Shown piece by piece: positions 55,677 through 64,000 of a DNA stretch of 64,000 bases; within the stretch, counting starts at the first letter, position 1; every line of letters starts with the position of its first letter. The stretch is taken from the NCBI RefSeq assembly GCF_001583435.1, contig NZ_CP013251.1, forward strand, positions 1,746,117 to 1,810,116. The letters run 5' to 3'. A program made the translations under genes and the position numbers. The DNA is from Endozoicomonas montiporae CL-33. Its GTDB lineage: Bacteria; Pseudomonadota; Gammaproteobacteria; Pseudomonadales; Endozoicomonadaceae. The notes under the pieces were generated by a model. It was not told the DNA's origin. It did not search any database and saw only the letters and a list, made by a program, of their open reading frames with translations.

Positions 55677-58600
55677 ATGATGTCGCACAATCATGATGAC
55701 AGCGTGTACAAAAAAGGGGTGATCGCCTGGTTTGCCAATAATCCGGTGGCAGCTAACCTGCTAATGCTCACCATTATTGTCGCGGGTCTTCTCAGCACCT
55801 ATTCCATCAAGAAAACTATATTTCCGGATTTTGCCGCAGACACTATTCAGGTGTCGGTTAGCTATCCCGGTGCTGGTGCTGATGACATAGAACAAAGTGT
55901 TGTACTCAAAATCGAGGAAGCGGTCAGGGATCTGTCGGGTATCAAAAAGGTGGTGAGTACCGCCAGAGAAGGACTTGGGCGTGTTCGCATCGAGGTGGAA
56001 ACCGGTTTTGATCTGGATACACTCTACAACGATGTCAAAGTCTCTGTGGAAGGTTTAACGACACTGCCTGTTGATGTAGAAACGCCGGTGATCACCAAGA
56101 TCGAGCCTGAAAATCGTGTGTTACTGGTCACCGTATTTGGCGATATTGAAAGACTGTCACTGCAACGAACGGCGCAATCGTTGCAGGAAGCGTTATTGAC
56201 ATTGCCGACGGTGACCAAAACCCGGTTGCTGGGTGAAGACGATCTGGAAATTTCTATTCAATTGTCAGAATCGGCGCTACGAAAGTACGGCTTAACGTTT
56301 GATGAAGTGGCAAGGGCATTGAAAAGCGCTTCCATTGATGTTGCCGGAGGTTCAATTAAAACCCGCGATGGGGATATTTCAGTTAAAACCCGCGGGCAGG
56401 CGTATACCGGCTTTGACTTTGCCGACTTTGTTGTAAGAACCAATGCCGATGGCAGTCGGCTTTATCTGCGGGATATCGCCGATATACACGACGGCTTTGT
56501 CGAGGATGAAGGTATTGTCCGGTTTAATGGCAGGGAAGCGATTACCATCAGTGTGATTTCCGAAGGGGATATCAGCGCTCTGCAAACTTCCAGGGATGTA
56601 CGTCACTTTTTGGGTAATTATCAGAGTCAGCTGCCGGTCAGTGTGGAGGCCCGACCTTGGGGTGATGGGGCTTATTACCTGAAAAGTCGTCTGAACATGA
56701 TGATGAAAAACATGCTCAGTGGCGGCGTTCTGGTGTTTCTGCTGTTAACCCTGTTTTTGCGTATGAGGGTGGCGTTCTGGGTAGTGGTGGGTATTCCGGT
56801 CTGTTTTCTCGGAGCCATCTGGCTAATGCCCAATGCCCTGATGCCGGTGTCTATCAATATGCTCAGCCTGTTCGGCTTTATTCTGGTGCTTGGGGTGGTG
56901 GTGGATGATGCCATCATTATGGGTGAGAGTGCCTACACCAGCATTTCCCGTTACGGGCATACGACGGATAACGTCGTGGCGGGTGTTCATCGGGTGGTGG
57001 TGCCCGCTACCTTCGGTGTATTAACGACCATGGCTGCCTTTTTGCCGGTGTTGTTCGTTACCGGTCAGGCGTCGCCATTCTTTCATGCCATTGGTCTGGT
57101 GGTGATTCTCTGCCTGTTCTTTTCCCTTGTGGAATCAAAACTGATTTTGCCTGCACATCTTGCCCATATGCGTAAAGTTGAAGCGGGTAAGCCTCCGTCG
57201 AACCGTCTGGCAAGGTTGCAAAATCGCGTTGACCACGGATTGCAGTGGTTTGTAAATACGGTTTATCAGCCGCTGATGGAAAAGGCGCTGCGTAATCGTT
57301 ATGTCACTCTCAGTGTGTTTGCCGGTGTGATGATCATTACGGTGAGCGTGATGGTCAGTCCGCTGATTCGTTTTGTGTTCTTTCCGAAAATTCCCAGCGA
57401 TATGATCGAAGTGACACTGGATATGCACGCAGGTGTTTCCATTGCCGACCGAAATGACACTTTGATTCGCCTGGAACAGGCCGCTATGCGTGTGGATGAA
57501 CGTTACCGACAGGAAAACGAAGGCGAAACGCTGGTTGAAAGTCTGATGCTCTGGTCAAGAGGTGATGACGAGGGTGTGATTATTGCCGAGTTGAGCAAAG
57601 CGGAAGCGCGTTCTATTGAAGTGGGCGAGGTCGCGAATTTGTGGCGCGATGAAGCCGGAGCCATGGTCGGGGTGCAGAAACTTGATTTTTCTACCGAGCG
57701 CCATGCGGGTGGTTCCAAACCCGTCTATTTTCGTTTGAGCAGTAATGACAACGAACAGCTGCAAAAGGCTGCTGCAGAGCTCGAAGCGCAGTTACGATCC
57801 TACCGTGGTGTGTACGATGTCGAGAACACGACAGAGTCTGCCATTGATGAAGTGATTCTGGATATTCTCCCAGGAGCCCAGGCGTTGGGATTGAATCTTG
57901 CCAGCCTGGGTAATCAGGTGCGTCAGGGCTTTTATGGGCAGGAAGTTCAGAAAATCCAGCGCGGTCGTGAAGAGGTCAAGGTGATTCTGCGTTATCCAAG
58001 GGAAGATCGTGATGATTTAACCGATCTGGATAGGGTGCGCATCCGGACAGCGGATGGCAGTGAGGTACCATTTTACCAGGTGGCGACGATTACACCGGGG
58101 CAGGGCACCAGCTATATTCGGCGAACCAATGGTAAGCGTGCTCTGGCGGTATCGGCCAACGTTGATGTGAAGCGGATTGAGCCTGATACGGTCATCAAGG
58201 ATGTCAGAGAGAACTTCCTGCCGGATCTTTATGCCCGTTATCCGGACGTCGCCAGTGGTCTGGACGGTGCCAGCCTGGAACAGAAACAAACGGTTAAGCA
58301 ATTATCGGTTCTGGGTTCTGTGGCCCTGCTGATGATCTATGCCCTGATTGCTATTCCCCTTCGTTCTTATGTTCAACCGTTGTTGATTATGGCAATTATT
58401 CCTTTCGGGCTGGTGGGAGCTCTGATTGGACATCTGTTGATGGGTAAGTCGTTCAGCCTGATGTCCACCTTTGGTCTGATCGCCCTTGCCGGTGTACTGG
58501 TGAATGACAGTCTGATCCTTGTGGATTTCATTAATAAGGCGAAGGCAACAGGCAAAAGCGTCTATGAAGCTGCAATATACGCAGGGCGCGAGCGCTTTCG

Positions 58601-58841
58601 GGCGATTATACTGACGTCCCTGACGACCTTCCTCGGACTGGTGCCCATTACCATGGAAAAAAGCCTGCAGGCTCAGGCGGTGTCGCCCATGGCGATTTCC
58701 CTTGGATTCGGGATTCTGTTTGCTACCGCTATTACGCTTATTCTGACACCCACTCTGTATGTGGTGATCAGCGAGCTGGGGCAGGGTTTTCGCAGGCTCT
58801 GGCACGGTGCAGGGTCGGCAAAGCCTGTGGAGGACAAGTAG
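55677..58841 (+). CDS. RND efflux transporter permease
   Basis: An inner-membrane proton-driven pump of 1054 aa with twelve transmembrane segments in two halves, each followed by a large periplasmic loop. The proton-relay Asp pair is D410-D411 (GVVVDDAIIMGE) in TM4. TM10 has LAGVLVNDSLILVDFINK. The N-terminal loop reads DIQVSVSYPGAGADDIEQSV. It belongs to the HAE1-like branch with short loops. It forms an operon with the adaptor and lacks a TolC gene nearby. Confidence 0.94.
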   Translation: MMSHNHDDSVYKKGVIAWFANNPVAANLLMLTIIVAGLLSTYSIKKTIFPDFAADTIQVSVSYPGAGADDIEQSVVLKIEEAVRDLSGIKKVVSTAREGLGRVRIEVETGFDLDTLYNDVKVSVEGLTTLPVDVETPVITKIEPENRVLLVTVFGDIERLSLQRTAQSLQEALLTLPTVTKTRLLGEDDLEISIQLSESALRKYGLTFDEVARALKSASIDVAGGSIKTRDGDISVKTRGQAYTGFDFADFVVRTNADGSRLYLRDIADIHDGFVEDEGIVRFNGREAITISVISEGDISALQTSRDVRHFLGNYQSQLPVSVEARPWGDGAYYLKSRLNMMMKNMLSGGVLVFLLLTLFLRMRVAFWVVVGIPVCFLGAIWLMPNALMPVSINMLSLFGFILVLGVVVDDAIIMGESAYTSISRYGHTTDNVVAGVHRVVVPATFGVLTTMAAFLPVLFVTGQASPFFHAIGLVVILCLFFSLVESKLILPAHLAHMRKVEAGKPPSNRLARLQNRVDHGLQWFVNTVYQPLMEKALRNRYVTLSVFAGVMIITVSVMVSPLIRFVFFPKIPSDMIEVTLDMHAGVSIADRNDTLIRLEQAAMRVDERYRQENEGETLVESLMLWSRGDDEGVIIAELSKAEARSIEVGEVANLWRDEAGAMVGVQKLDFSTERHAGGSKPVYFRLSSNDNEQLQKAAAELEAQLRSYRGVYDVENTTESAIDEVILDILPGAQALGLNLASLGNQVRQGFYGQEVQKIQRGREEVKVILRYPREDRDDLTDLDRVRIRTADGSEVPFYQVATITPGQGTSYIRRTNGKRALAVSANVDVKRIEPDTVIKDVRENFLPDLYARYPDVASGLDGASLEQKQTVKQLSVLGSVALLMIYALIAIPLRSYVQPLLIMAIIPFGLVGALIGHLLMGKSFSLMSTFGLIALAGVLVNDSLILVDFINKAKATGKSVYEAAIYAGRERFRAIILTSLTTFLGLVPITMEKSLQAQAVSPMAISLGFGILFATAITLILTPTLYVVISELGQGFRRLWHGAGSAKPVEDK

Positions 58842-58897
58842 CTTGGGGGCTTGGAGAGTTGAGTGCTTAAGCCTTTTGCCTGCTGTCGGTTAAAACA

Positions 58898-59098
58898 TCA
58901 GAGCAGGTAAAGGCAGAGCATAAAAATCAGCCCTGGTGCGAAAAAGCCGATGAGTGCGCCAGATTCACGATCTCCCCACTTTCGTTCAGAGAACTCTCCA
59001 ACCATATAAGTGGCAAATGTCCAGATACCAAGGCAGATAAGAACGATTATCCAGCCGGTCAGCGTCATGTTTTCCAGCATTTGATGAAGATTGAACAT
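58898..59098 (-). CDS. Small membrane protein (66 aa)
   Basis: Two hydrophobic segments (GWIIVLICLGIWTFATYMV and LIGFFAPGLIFMLCLYLL) joined by a charged loop (GEFSERKWGDRESGA) give a hairpin membrane topology. There is no family I can name. It is convergent with the RND gene. ATG 59098 is preceded by a GAGGTAGTAATATG-like leader with a good GAGG. Confidence 0.55.
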   Translation of the reverse strand: MFNLHQMLENMTLTGWIIVLICLGIWTFATYMVGEFSERKWGDRESGALIGFFAPGLIFMLCLYLL

Positions 59099-59309
59099 AT
59101 TACTACCTCATAACTGTTTTATTGTTCGGTCTGGCTTCCTGAGATCAGGATAGTCGCAGTTCGTAAATTTGCTCTGTCATGGTTTAGATATTGAACAACG
59201 GGCTGAGTTCCGGTGAACAGATCAACGGATGTCAGATTCACTGACCGGCTTGTTATGAACCTGCTGTATTGGTTTGGCTCAAAGGCTTCAGGCAGAAAGG
59301 AGAGTCTGA

Positions 59310-60773
59310 ATGAATGTATCGAATGTAATGAGTTTTACCACTGGACGGCATGATGAGAAATTTGTGGCGCAGTGTAGCTCTTCTGAAACCAGCGACCAGA
59401 CTTCATCGGATTCAGATACGACTGAAACAAGCAGTACGGACAATAAAAGTGATACTTCAGTATCAAAGGTAAAATCAGAGAAAACCATCGGGTTGGCTGA
59501 ACCTTGTGAAAGCCAGAACTCCGGATCTTCAAACAATCAGCTGAACAGAACGCCGGGGTTCTTTGAATCGCGTTTAAGAGATAAACCATTTTCCCAGTTT
59601 GATTCAAATGATGTTAATGCTCTATTTGGTTTGGATGGTGAGGATGATTCATTTGTTTTAACAGGGACCAAAGTACCGGGTCTGCCTATGCCGGCAGAAA
59701 CACCGGGTAAGGTGCACTTAATACCGTTTGAACGTGGTAAAAAGCTGGATGAGATTAGTCCGGGAGTCCTTCACAGGCTGAAAGGGCTTCAAAAGCTTGG
59801 TGAAGGCAGCTTTGGTCGGGTTTATTTTGTGGACAAGACTGTTAAGGGAGTAGAGAATGGGGCGCTGAAGCAGTTTCTTGCCGGTCAGGAAGGTTTTTCT
59901 GAACGCCAGCACAGGCAAGCAGCCAGAGAAGTATTTACGCACATTGAGTTTGACCACCCTAATATTGTTAAAGCGATGGCTTACCATGTTTGCCAAGAGT
60001 CTGTGATGCTTCTAATGGAAGCGTTATCCGGTGATCTTGAACAGTTTGTAATGAACTCAAAAGGAGAGTTACTCCTTGTTAATCTACTGGGTATATTGGA
60101 AGGTATTTTTTGTGGTGTGGAGTATCTCCATAAAGACTGCAAACTCTTGCATGGTGATCTTAAGCTGAAGAACATTCTTCTGGATAATCAGGGTAAAGCT
60201 AAAATTACAGACTTTGGTTTTGCCTCTCGAATTGATAAGCCCAGAACGCTCGCCAGTGAACCCCCCTGTTTTTATATGGCACCGGAATTAACAAGCCAGC
60301 AGCGGGAACACATGAGTGAAAAAACCGAGATTTTCTGTCTTGGGATTATTGCTTTACAGTTATTGGAGAATGAGGTGCTGTTTCATGCCTGGGTGAATCA
60401 GTCACACCTCCGCGAAAGTGACTTTTCTTACAGCCCCGGGCTTTTTAAAGCCTATCAGGATTATTTTAATAAAGCTGATTCAGCAGAGCTGGATAAAGTA
60501 AACGGCAAGCCGGTGATCACCAGTGTAGTTGATGCGAAAGAAATAGCCTCAAAGTATCGTACGGATCAAGGTGTCAGTAAAAAACATCTGGAGGAATTCA
60601 TTCAGAAGATGGTGTTGCAATGCATGAGCCATTCCCCGGAAGACCGGTTAACGCTGTCAGAGGCTAAAGATTTTCTGATGCAGTTCATAAAGCAGTATCA
60701 GGAAGGCTCTGCTACTAAAAAACACAAGACCAGAGGCGCTTCAGACATACCCGCCAAGAAAAAACTGTTTTGA
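59310..60773 (+). CDS. Eukaryote-like Ser/Thr protein kinase
   Basis: A 487-aa protein with a full protein-kinase domain at ~158-465. The glycine loop is LGEGSFGRVY (L163-G164-E165-G166), the ATP-binding Lys is K187 (GALKQF), the catalytic loop is HGDLKLKN (H281, D283, N288) and the metal-binding DFG is D301-G303, followed by the APE-like MAPEL. All residues needed for catalysis are present; HRD is replaced by HGD. Residues 1-150 are Ser/Thr/Asp-rich and look disordered. There is no signal peptide and no PASTA or transmembrane part. The C-terminus ends in basic clusters (KKHKTR, PAKKKLF). The absence of a membrane anchor fits a secreted effector; this is inference. Confidence 0.88.
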   Translation: MNVSNVMSFTTGRHDEKFVAQCSSSETSDQTSSDSDTTETSSTDNKSDTSVSKVKSEKTIGLAEPCESQNSGSSNNQLNRTPGFFESRLRDKPFSQFDSNDVNALFGLDGEDDSFVLTGTKVPGLPMPAETPGKVHLIPFERGKKLDEISPGVLHRLKGLQKLGEGSFGRVYFVDKTVKGVENGALKQFLAGQEGFSERQHRQAAREVFTHIEFDHPNIVKAMAYHVCQESVMLLMEALSGDLEQFVMNSKGELLLVNLLGILEGIFCGVEYLHKDCKLLHGDLKLKNILLDNQGKAKITDFGFASRIDKPRTLASEPPCFYMAPELTSQQREHMSEKTEIFCLGIIALQLLENEVLFHAWVNQSHLRESDFSYSPGLFKAYQDYFNKADSAELDKVNGKPVITSVVDAKEIASKYRTDQGVSKKHLEEFIQKMVLQCMSHSPEDRLTLSEAKDFLMQFIKQYQEGSATKKHKTRGASDIPAKKKLF

Positions 60774-60816
60774 TCATCACCAAGGCAACCGAAGTCAGCT
60801 GCCTTTAGGATGATCA
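60771..60816. terminator. Bidirectional hairpin between convergent genes
   Basis: TGATCATC pairs with GATGATCA and, inside, AAGGCA with TGCCTT. It separates the kinase gene from the AbgT gene. Confidence 0.7.
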
Positions 60817-60830
60817 TCAATAAAAGCAGT

Positions 60831-62399
60831 TTACATCGGCGGATAGGTGTAATGCCCCTGAATCCCCAAAGGTAGCCCCGTTGCCCAGTACAGTAACAGG
60901 AAGATTGTCCAGATAACCGTCAGAGCCAGAGAGTAAGGCATCATCAAAGAGGCCAGCGTTCCAATCCCTGCACTTTTGATATAACGCTGGCAGTAAACCA
61001 CAATCAGCGGAAAGAAAACCATCAGTGGTGAAATGATATTCGATACCGAGTCGCCCAGACGATAAGCAGCCTGCGACAGCTCCGGTGAAATGCCTACTGC
61101 CATTAGCATCGGGATCAGGATTGGTCCCATCAGCGCCCATTTAGCCGAGGCTGAACCGATTACCAAATTAACGACAGCTGTCAAAAGAATCATGCCGACA
61201 ATGGTGACTTGTCCGGGCAGGTTCATGGCTTGTAGTACTTCGGCACCGCTCAGTGCCAGAACAGTGCCCAGATTGGACTGGCCAAAAGCCGCCAGAAACT
61301 GGGCGCAGAAAAAGGCCATGACCATATAAGAGCCCATGCCGGACATGGATTTACCCATGGCATCGATAATGTCTTTGGCTTTTTTGAAAACGCCTGAAGC
61401 CAGACCGTAAACAACGCCCGGAAGAACAAAAATCAGAAAAATCAGAGGTACGATGGACTGCATAAGGGGAGACGCCAGTGACGTCAGTTCTCCATCGGCA
61501 GAACGCATGGGGGACGACTCTGGTAGAACAAAGGCGCACAGCAGGCCGATACCTGCCAGCATCGACAGACCCGCCATACGGAATGCCCGGCTTTCAACAG
61601 CGCTGACGGAGCCCATGTCTTCAACGGGCTCTACATCATCGTCAATGGGCATATGACTGTTCAGGCGGGGCTCTACAATCCGTTCAGTCACAAACCAGAT
61701 AACCACAGTAACGAGCAGGCTGGAGGCAGCTGCAAAGAACCAGTTGCACAGAGGATTTACCTGATACTCGGGGTCAAACAGCTGGGCTGCCGACTGGGTA
61801 AACCCTTGCAGCAAAGGATCGGTTGGCGTAGGAACGAAACTGGCAGCAAAACCGCCCGATACACCGGCAAAAGCTGCGACAACTCCGGCCAGAGGGTGAC
61901 GCCCGGCTGCGTGAAAGATAATCCCGCCCAGAGGAATAACCAGAACATAGCCCGCATCGGCAGCCAGATGTGAAAGAATAGCGACGACTACAAGGGCTGG
62001 TGTCAAAAGCGCTTTTGGTGTGACTGCCAGCATTTTTTTCAGGCCGGTATTGATAAAACCGGACTGCTCCGACACGCCCACGCCAAGCATGGCAACCAGC
62101 ACAATGCCTAAAGGGGCAAAGCCGGTGAAATTACCCACCATTGATGAGAGAAATGCCGCCAGTGACTCTCCGGTTAACAGATTGTTGACCTCTATGGCTT
62201 CACCGGTGGTGGGATGAATCATATCGAAACTGACGGTAGACAACAGTGCAGACAAAACCCATACCAGCAGTGTGCCGTATAAAAACATCAGGGAAGGGTC
62301 TGGCAATTTGTTGCCGGCTCGCTCGACACCATTGAGGAAACGGTCCATCAGGGTGGGTCGATCCTGAGCAGTAGAGAGAGGGGGAACCTGTTGACTCAT
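60831..62399 (-). CDS. AbgT-family transporter
   Basis: A 522-aa inner-membrane protein of the AbgT family, which carries p-aminobenzoyl-glutamate into the cell (AbgT) or sulfonamides and PABA out (MtrF). Diagnostic stretches are NKLPDPSLMFLYGTLLVWVLS, GFAPLGIVLVAMLGVGVSEQSG, HLAADAGYVLVIPLGG and SSAKWALMGPILIPMLMAVG-like ASAKWALMGPILIPM. About ten transmembrane segments. No abgA/abgB hydrolase genes lie beside it, so import of the folate breakdown product is not demonstrated. Confidence 0.92.
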   Translation of the reverse strand: MSQQVPPLSTAQDRPTLMDRFLNGVERAGNKLPDPSLMFLYGTLLVWVLSALLSTVSFDMIHPTTGEAIEVNNLLTGESLAAFLSSMVGNFTGFAPLGIVLVAMLGVGVSEQSGFINTGLKKMLAVTPKALLTPALVVVAILSHLAADAGYVLVIPLGGIIFHAAGRHPLAGVVAAFAGVSGGFAASFVPTPTDPLLQGFTQSAAQLFDPEYQVNPLCNWFFAAASSLLVTVVIWFVTERIVEPRLNSHMPIDDDVEPVEDMGSVSAVESRAFRMAGLSMLAGIGLLCAFVLPESSPMRSADGELTSLASPLMQSIVPLIFLIFVLPGVVYGLASGVFKKAKDIIDAMGKSMSGMGSYMVMAFFCAQFLAAFGQSNLGTVLALSGAEVLQAMNLPGQVTIVGMILLTAVVNLVIGSASAKWALMGPILIPMLMAVGISPELSQAAYRLGDSVSNIISPLMVFFPLIVVYCQRYIKSAGIGTLASLMMPYSLALTVIWTIFLLLYWATGLPLGIQGHYTYPPM

Positions 62400-62757
62400 A
62401 AGACCTCAGAAGATTTTTGTCGGGTTGGCATGATGTGAGCGGAGGTGACAACAGACTTGAGTTTTAATGCCGTGTACCAGTCGATCTGACTTCAAGACTA
62501 AAAAAAGTAGCAGCTGGATTGTATTGAATTTTCAGAATAGTCAGTGGAAAAACTGTATGTTAGATGAAGTGGCCTGAAGTCGCCTAAAACCTGATAGTCG
62601 TCATATCTTTAACGGATTCACTTAAGGATAGTAATCACCTTATGTTTATCGTCTCTCTAGTTTAGCCGCTGTATTGTGATTTGCATGATGATCATAATAT
62701 AAGACCAATGTCGTTTTCTAAAAAATGTAGGAGTCTTATGAGCAAGCTTTACTGCGA
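62400..62757. other. Intergenic region upstream of the AbgT gene
   Basis: Holds the AbgT leader and promoter, AT-rich, with a GATGATCATAATAT stretch near 62686. A 20-codon frame with a good GGAG site starts at 62739, but it overlaps the terminator at 62758 and is not convincing. Nothing else seen. Confidence 0.45.
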
Positions 62758-62787
62758 AAAAAAGCCGACATCTACTGGTCGGCTTTG
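62758..62787 (-). terminator. Terminator of the WH2-like gene
   Basis: AAAGCCGAC and GTCGGCTTT pair around eight bases; on the minus strand a run of seven T follows. Confidence 0.8.
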
Positions 62788-62824
62788 GGTTAAGAATTAA
62801 CTTAAGAAGATAATTATTCTATAG

Positions 62825-64000
62825 CTATTCATTATCCTTTTTTCGTTTGCTATCCGTCAAATCAGTCTGGGCAGCATCATATCCCCGCCTTTTACGAAGC
62901 GCTTTTGCGAGTTCGGACTCGTCCTGAGCTTCTTGTGCTGGTCGCTCGGAGGCATGATTAGATTGACTTTTAAGCTGTTTACGAGCCTTGGTATAGTCAT
63001 TGTCAATATCCATTTCATCAGGAGTGCTATCATTTTTTACGTCTTCGTCTTCTTGGTCTTGCCTGGTGAGGTCGATACCCGTTTTTCTGAGTTGAACGCC
63101 TCCCGATAATATTTCTTCGTTTACAGAGAGAGGTTTCGAAGAATCTTTAGGTATCTCTATATTGCCATCTTTCAGCGTGGCTCCTGTCTTTTTAAGCTTT
63201 GCATTTCGGAATGCGGCTGCCGAGGGTGATTGGCTGGATGAGTCGGAAGTCGGAGGAGTGACAGCTTCATCTGCAATTGATGCATCCTGACGCTGGGTTT
63301 CGATTTTCCTCATCTTGCGATTGACTTTGTCTTGTATGTTCAAAAGCGTTTCAACGGTGGTAACAAGCTCATCCACTTGCTTTTTCTGCTCCTTCATACG
63401 TTCCATAAGCTCTTGACGTTCGCTGGATTTTGCACCTTGTTCTTCTTTTAATGTTGCCAGCTTATCGACATTGTTGTTCCAGTCGGTCAGTTCTTGATGG
63501 ATTGCCTCTAAAATAGGGTTTGCTTTGAGTTCAATTCTTCCTTCTGTACTTTGAAGCGAAGATGCCGCAACTCGTAACTCGTTGAGCATTGCCGGGGAAG
63601 CTTTCTCAAAATTTTTGTTCTGAATAAACCTTCTTATTCCGGCCAATACATGCGCCACCTTCTTTTTGATGCCGTTATTTTTCTTGGCAGCCTCTGTACT
63701 GGCATCTTCTTTCACAAGTACAGAGCCTTTTGCCTCCTCAGGTACTGAAGCGTCATCTTCTACGTCAGCATTTTTGACCTCTGTTGCATAGGTACGCGGA
63801 GGTTTTGGTATCGGGTTTGGTCCACTCAGGTCAGGGCTTGTGGTTGGGTTCTGAACTGCTCCTTTAGCTGATGGAGGCAGTGGCGGTGCTGGAGGAACTG
63901 TACCAGGGAGTGGGGGCGGTGTAGGAATATTACCAGTACCAGGCAATGGAGGAGGCGGTGGTGGAGTGGGAATAGTGGACTGTGCTGCACTTCTTTGACC
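62825..64000 (-). CDS. FH1/WH2-like actin-binding effector candidate (5' end outside the window)
   Basis: The frame is open from the window edge, so the N-terminus is missing; about 391 codons are visible. Near the visible start is a formin-FH1-like tract (IPTPPPPPPLPG, IPTPPPLPG, PPAPPLPPSA at ~63820-63990) able to bind profilin or SH3/WW domains. A central coiled coil (~63285-63480) follows. Two WH2-like motifs come next: AAAFRNAKLKKTG (about 63184-63225) and EEILSGGVQLRKTG (about 63071-63120), both with the LKKT/LRKT actin-binding end. The tail is basic (LRKRRGYD, DSKRKKDNE). Poly-Pro, coiled coil and tandem WH2 is the layout of actin nucleators such as VopL/VopF and Sca2. Secretion and activity are inference. 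A TTG at 63946 is not the start. Confidence 0.68.
   Translation of the reverse strand, partial: GQRSAAQSTIPTPPPPPPLPGTGNIPTPPPLPGTVPPAPPLPPSAKGAVQNPTTSPDLSGPNPIPKPPRTYATEVKNADVEDDASVPEEAKGSVLVKEDASTEAAKKNNGIKKKVAHVLAGIRRFIQNKNFEKASPAMLNELRVAASSLQSTEGRIELKANPILEAIHQELTDWNNNVDKLATLKEEQGAKSSERQELMERMKEQKKQVDELVTTVETLLNIQDKVNRKMRKIETQRQDASIADEAVTPPTSDSSSQSPSAAAFRNAKLKKTGATLKDGNIEIPKDSSKPLSVNEEILSGGVQLRKTGIDLTRQDQEDEDVKNDSTPDEMDIDNDYTKARKQLKSQSNHASERPAQEAQDESELAKALRKRRGYDAAQTDLTDSKRKKDNE

Noticed and set aside
62739..62798. 20-codon ORF with a GGAG ribosome site
   Set aside because: It runs through the terminator hairpin of the neighbouring gene and has no support beyond the start context.
1..64000. 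Prophage or integrative element
   Set aside because: No integrase, phage structural gene, tRNA or att-like flanking repeat was found. The mobile DNA is explained by individual insertion sequences.

Overview
The window looks like accessory-rich chromosome of a marine, host-associated gammaproteobacterium, most likely Endozoicomonas or a close Oceanospirillales relative. This is an inference. It rests on Gammaproteobacteria-type genes (ArgR/ArtPJQM, GltS, an FkpA-like PPIase, an MCE lipid transporter), a very high load of nested insertion sequences, and eukaryote-like proteins: a Ser/Thr kinase and a proline-rich WH2-type protein. No tRNA, rRNA or CRISPR array was seen.

Layout. 1-0.6 kb: the end of topB, then an inverted-repeat element. 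1-4.6 kb: secreted proteins of unknown function interrupted by IS5-type elements. 4.6-7.6 kb: an IS5/IS427-like element split by a complete IS21 element. 7.6-8.9 kb: a dicarboxylate/amino-acid:cation symporter. 9.3-20 kb: a junkyard of IS4, IS66, IS1634, IS1, TnpB and other transposase copies or remnants, with a few secreted or unknown genes among them. These include a Gly/Ala-rich protein encoded by a hexanucleotide-like repeat and a DET-repeat protein whose stop codon comes from an IS end.

20-29.4 kb: mostly intact chromosome with an ABM-domain monooxygenase, a TldD/PmbA-type pair, a SEC-C protein, an M1-aminopeptidase-like lipoprotein that has lost its zinc site, an HNH endonuclease and GltS. 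29.6-31 kb: an IS1380 transposase. 31-37.4 kb: an aldo/keto reductase, a DUF2860-like outer-membrane protein, an arsR-GAPDH-arsJ arsenate operon, a second inverted-repeat element and an FKBP lipoprotein. 37.4-41 kb: a four-gene MCE/Mla-type lipid transport operon. 41.1-46.6 kb: a five-gene peptide-type ABC importer. 46.8-50.5 kb: argR divergent from artPJQM with a perfect ARG box between them.

50.6-54.3 kb: a truncated gene followed by a stack of mobile elements (IS5 holding IS1, then IS630, then an inverted-repeat element), each joined to the next by one TA dinucleotide. 54.4-58.8 kb: an RND efflux pair. 58.9-64 kb: a small membrane protein, the eukaryote-like kinase, an AbgT transporter and the partial FH1/WH2-like protein, a candidate host-actin effector that runs off the window.

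How the genes fit together. The intact blocks serve nutrient uptake (symporter, GltS, peptide ABC, Art, AbgT), envelope maintenance (MCE, FKBP, RND) and arsenate detoxification. The host-interaction candidates sit at the right end, and the mobile elements have broken several secreted-protein genes.
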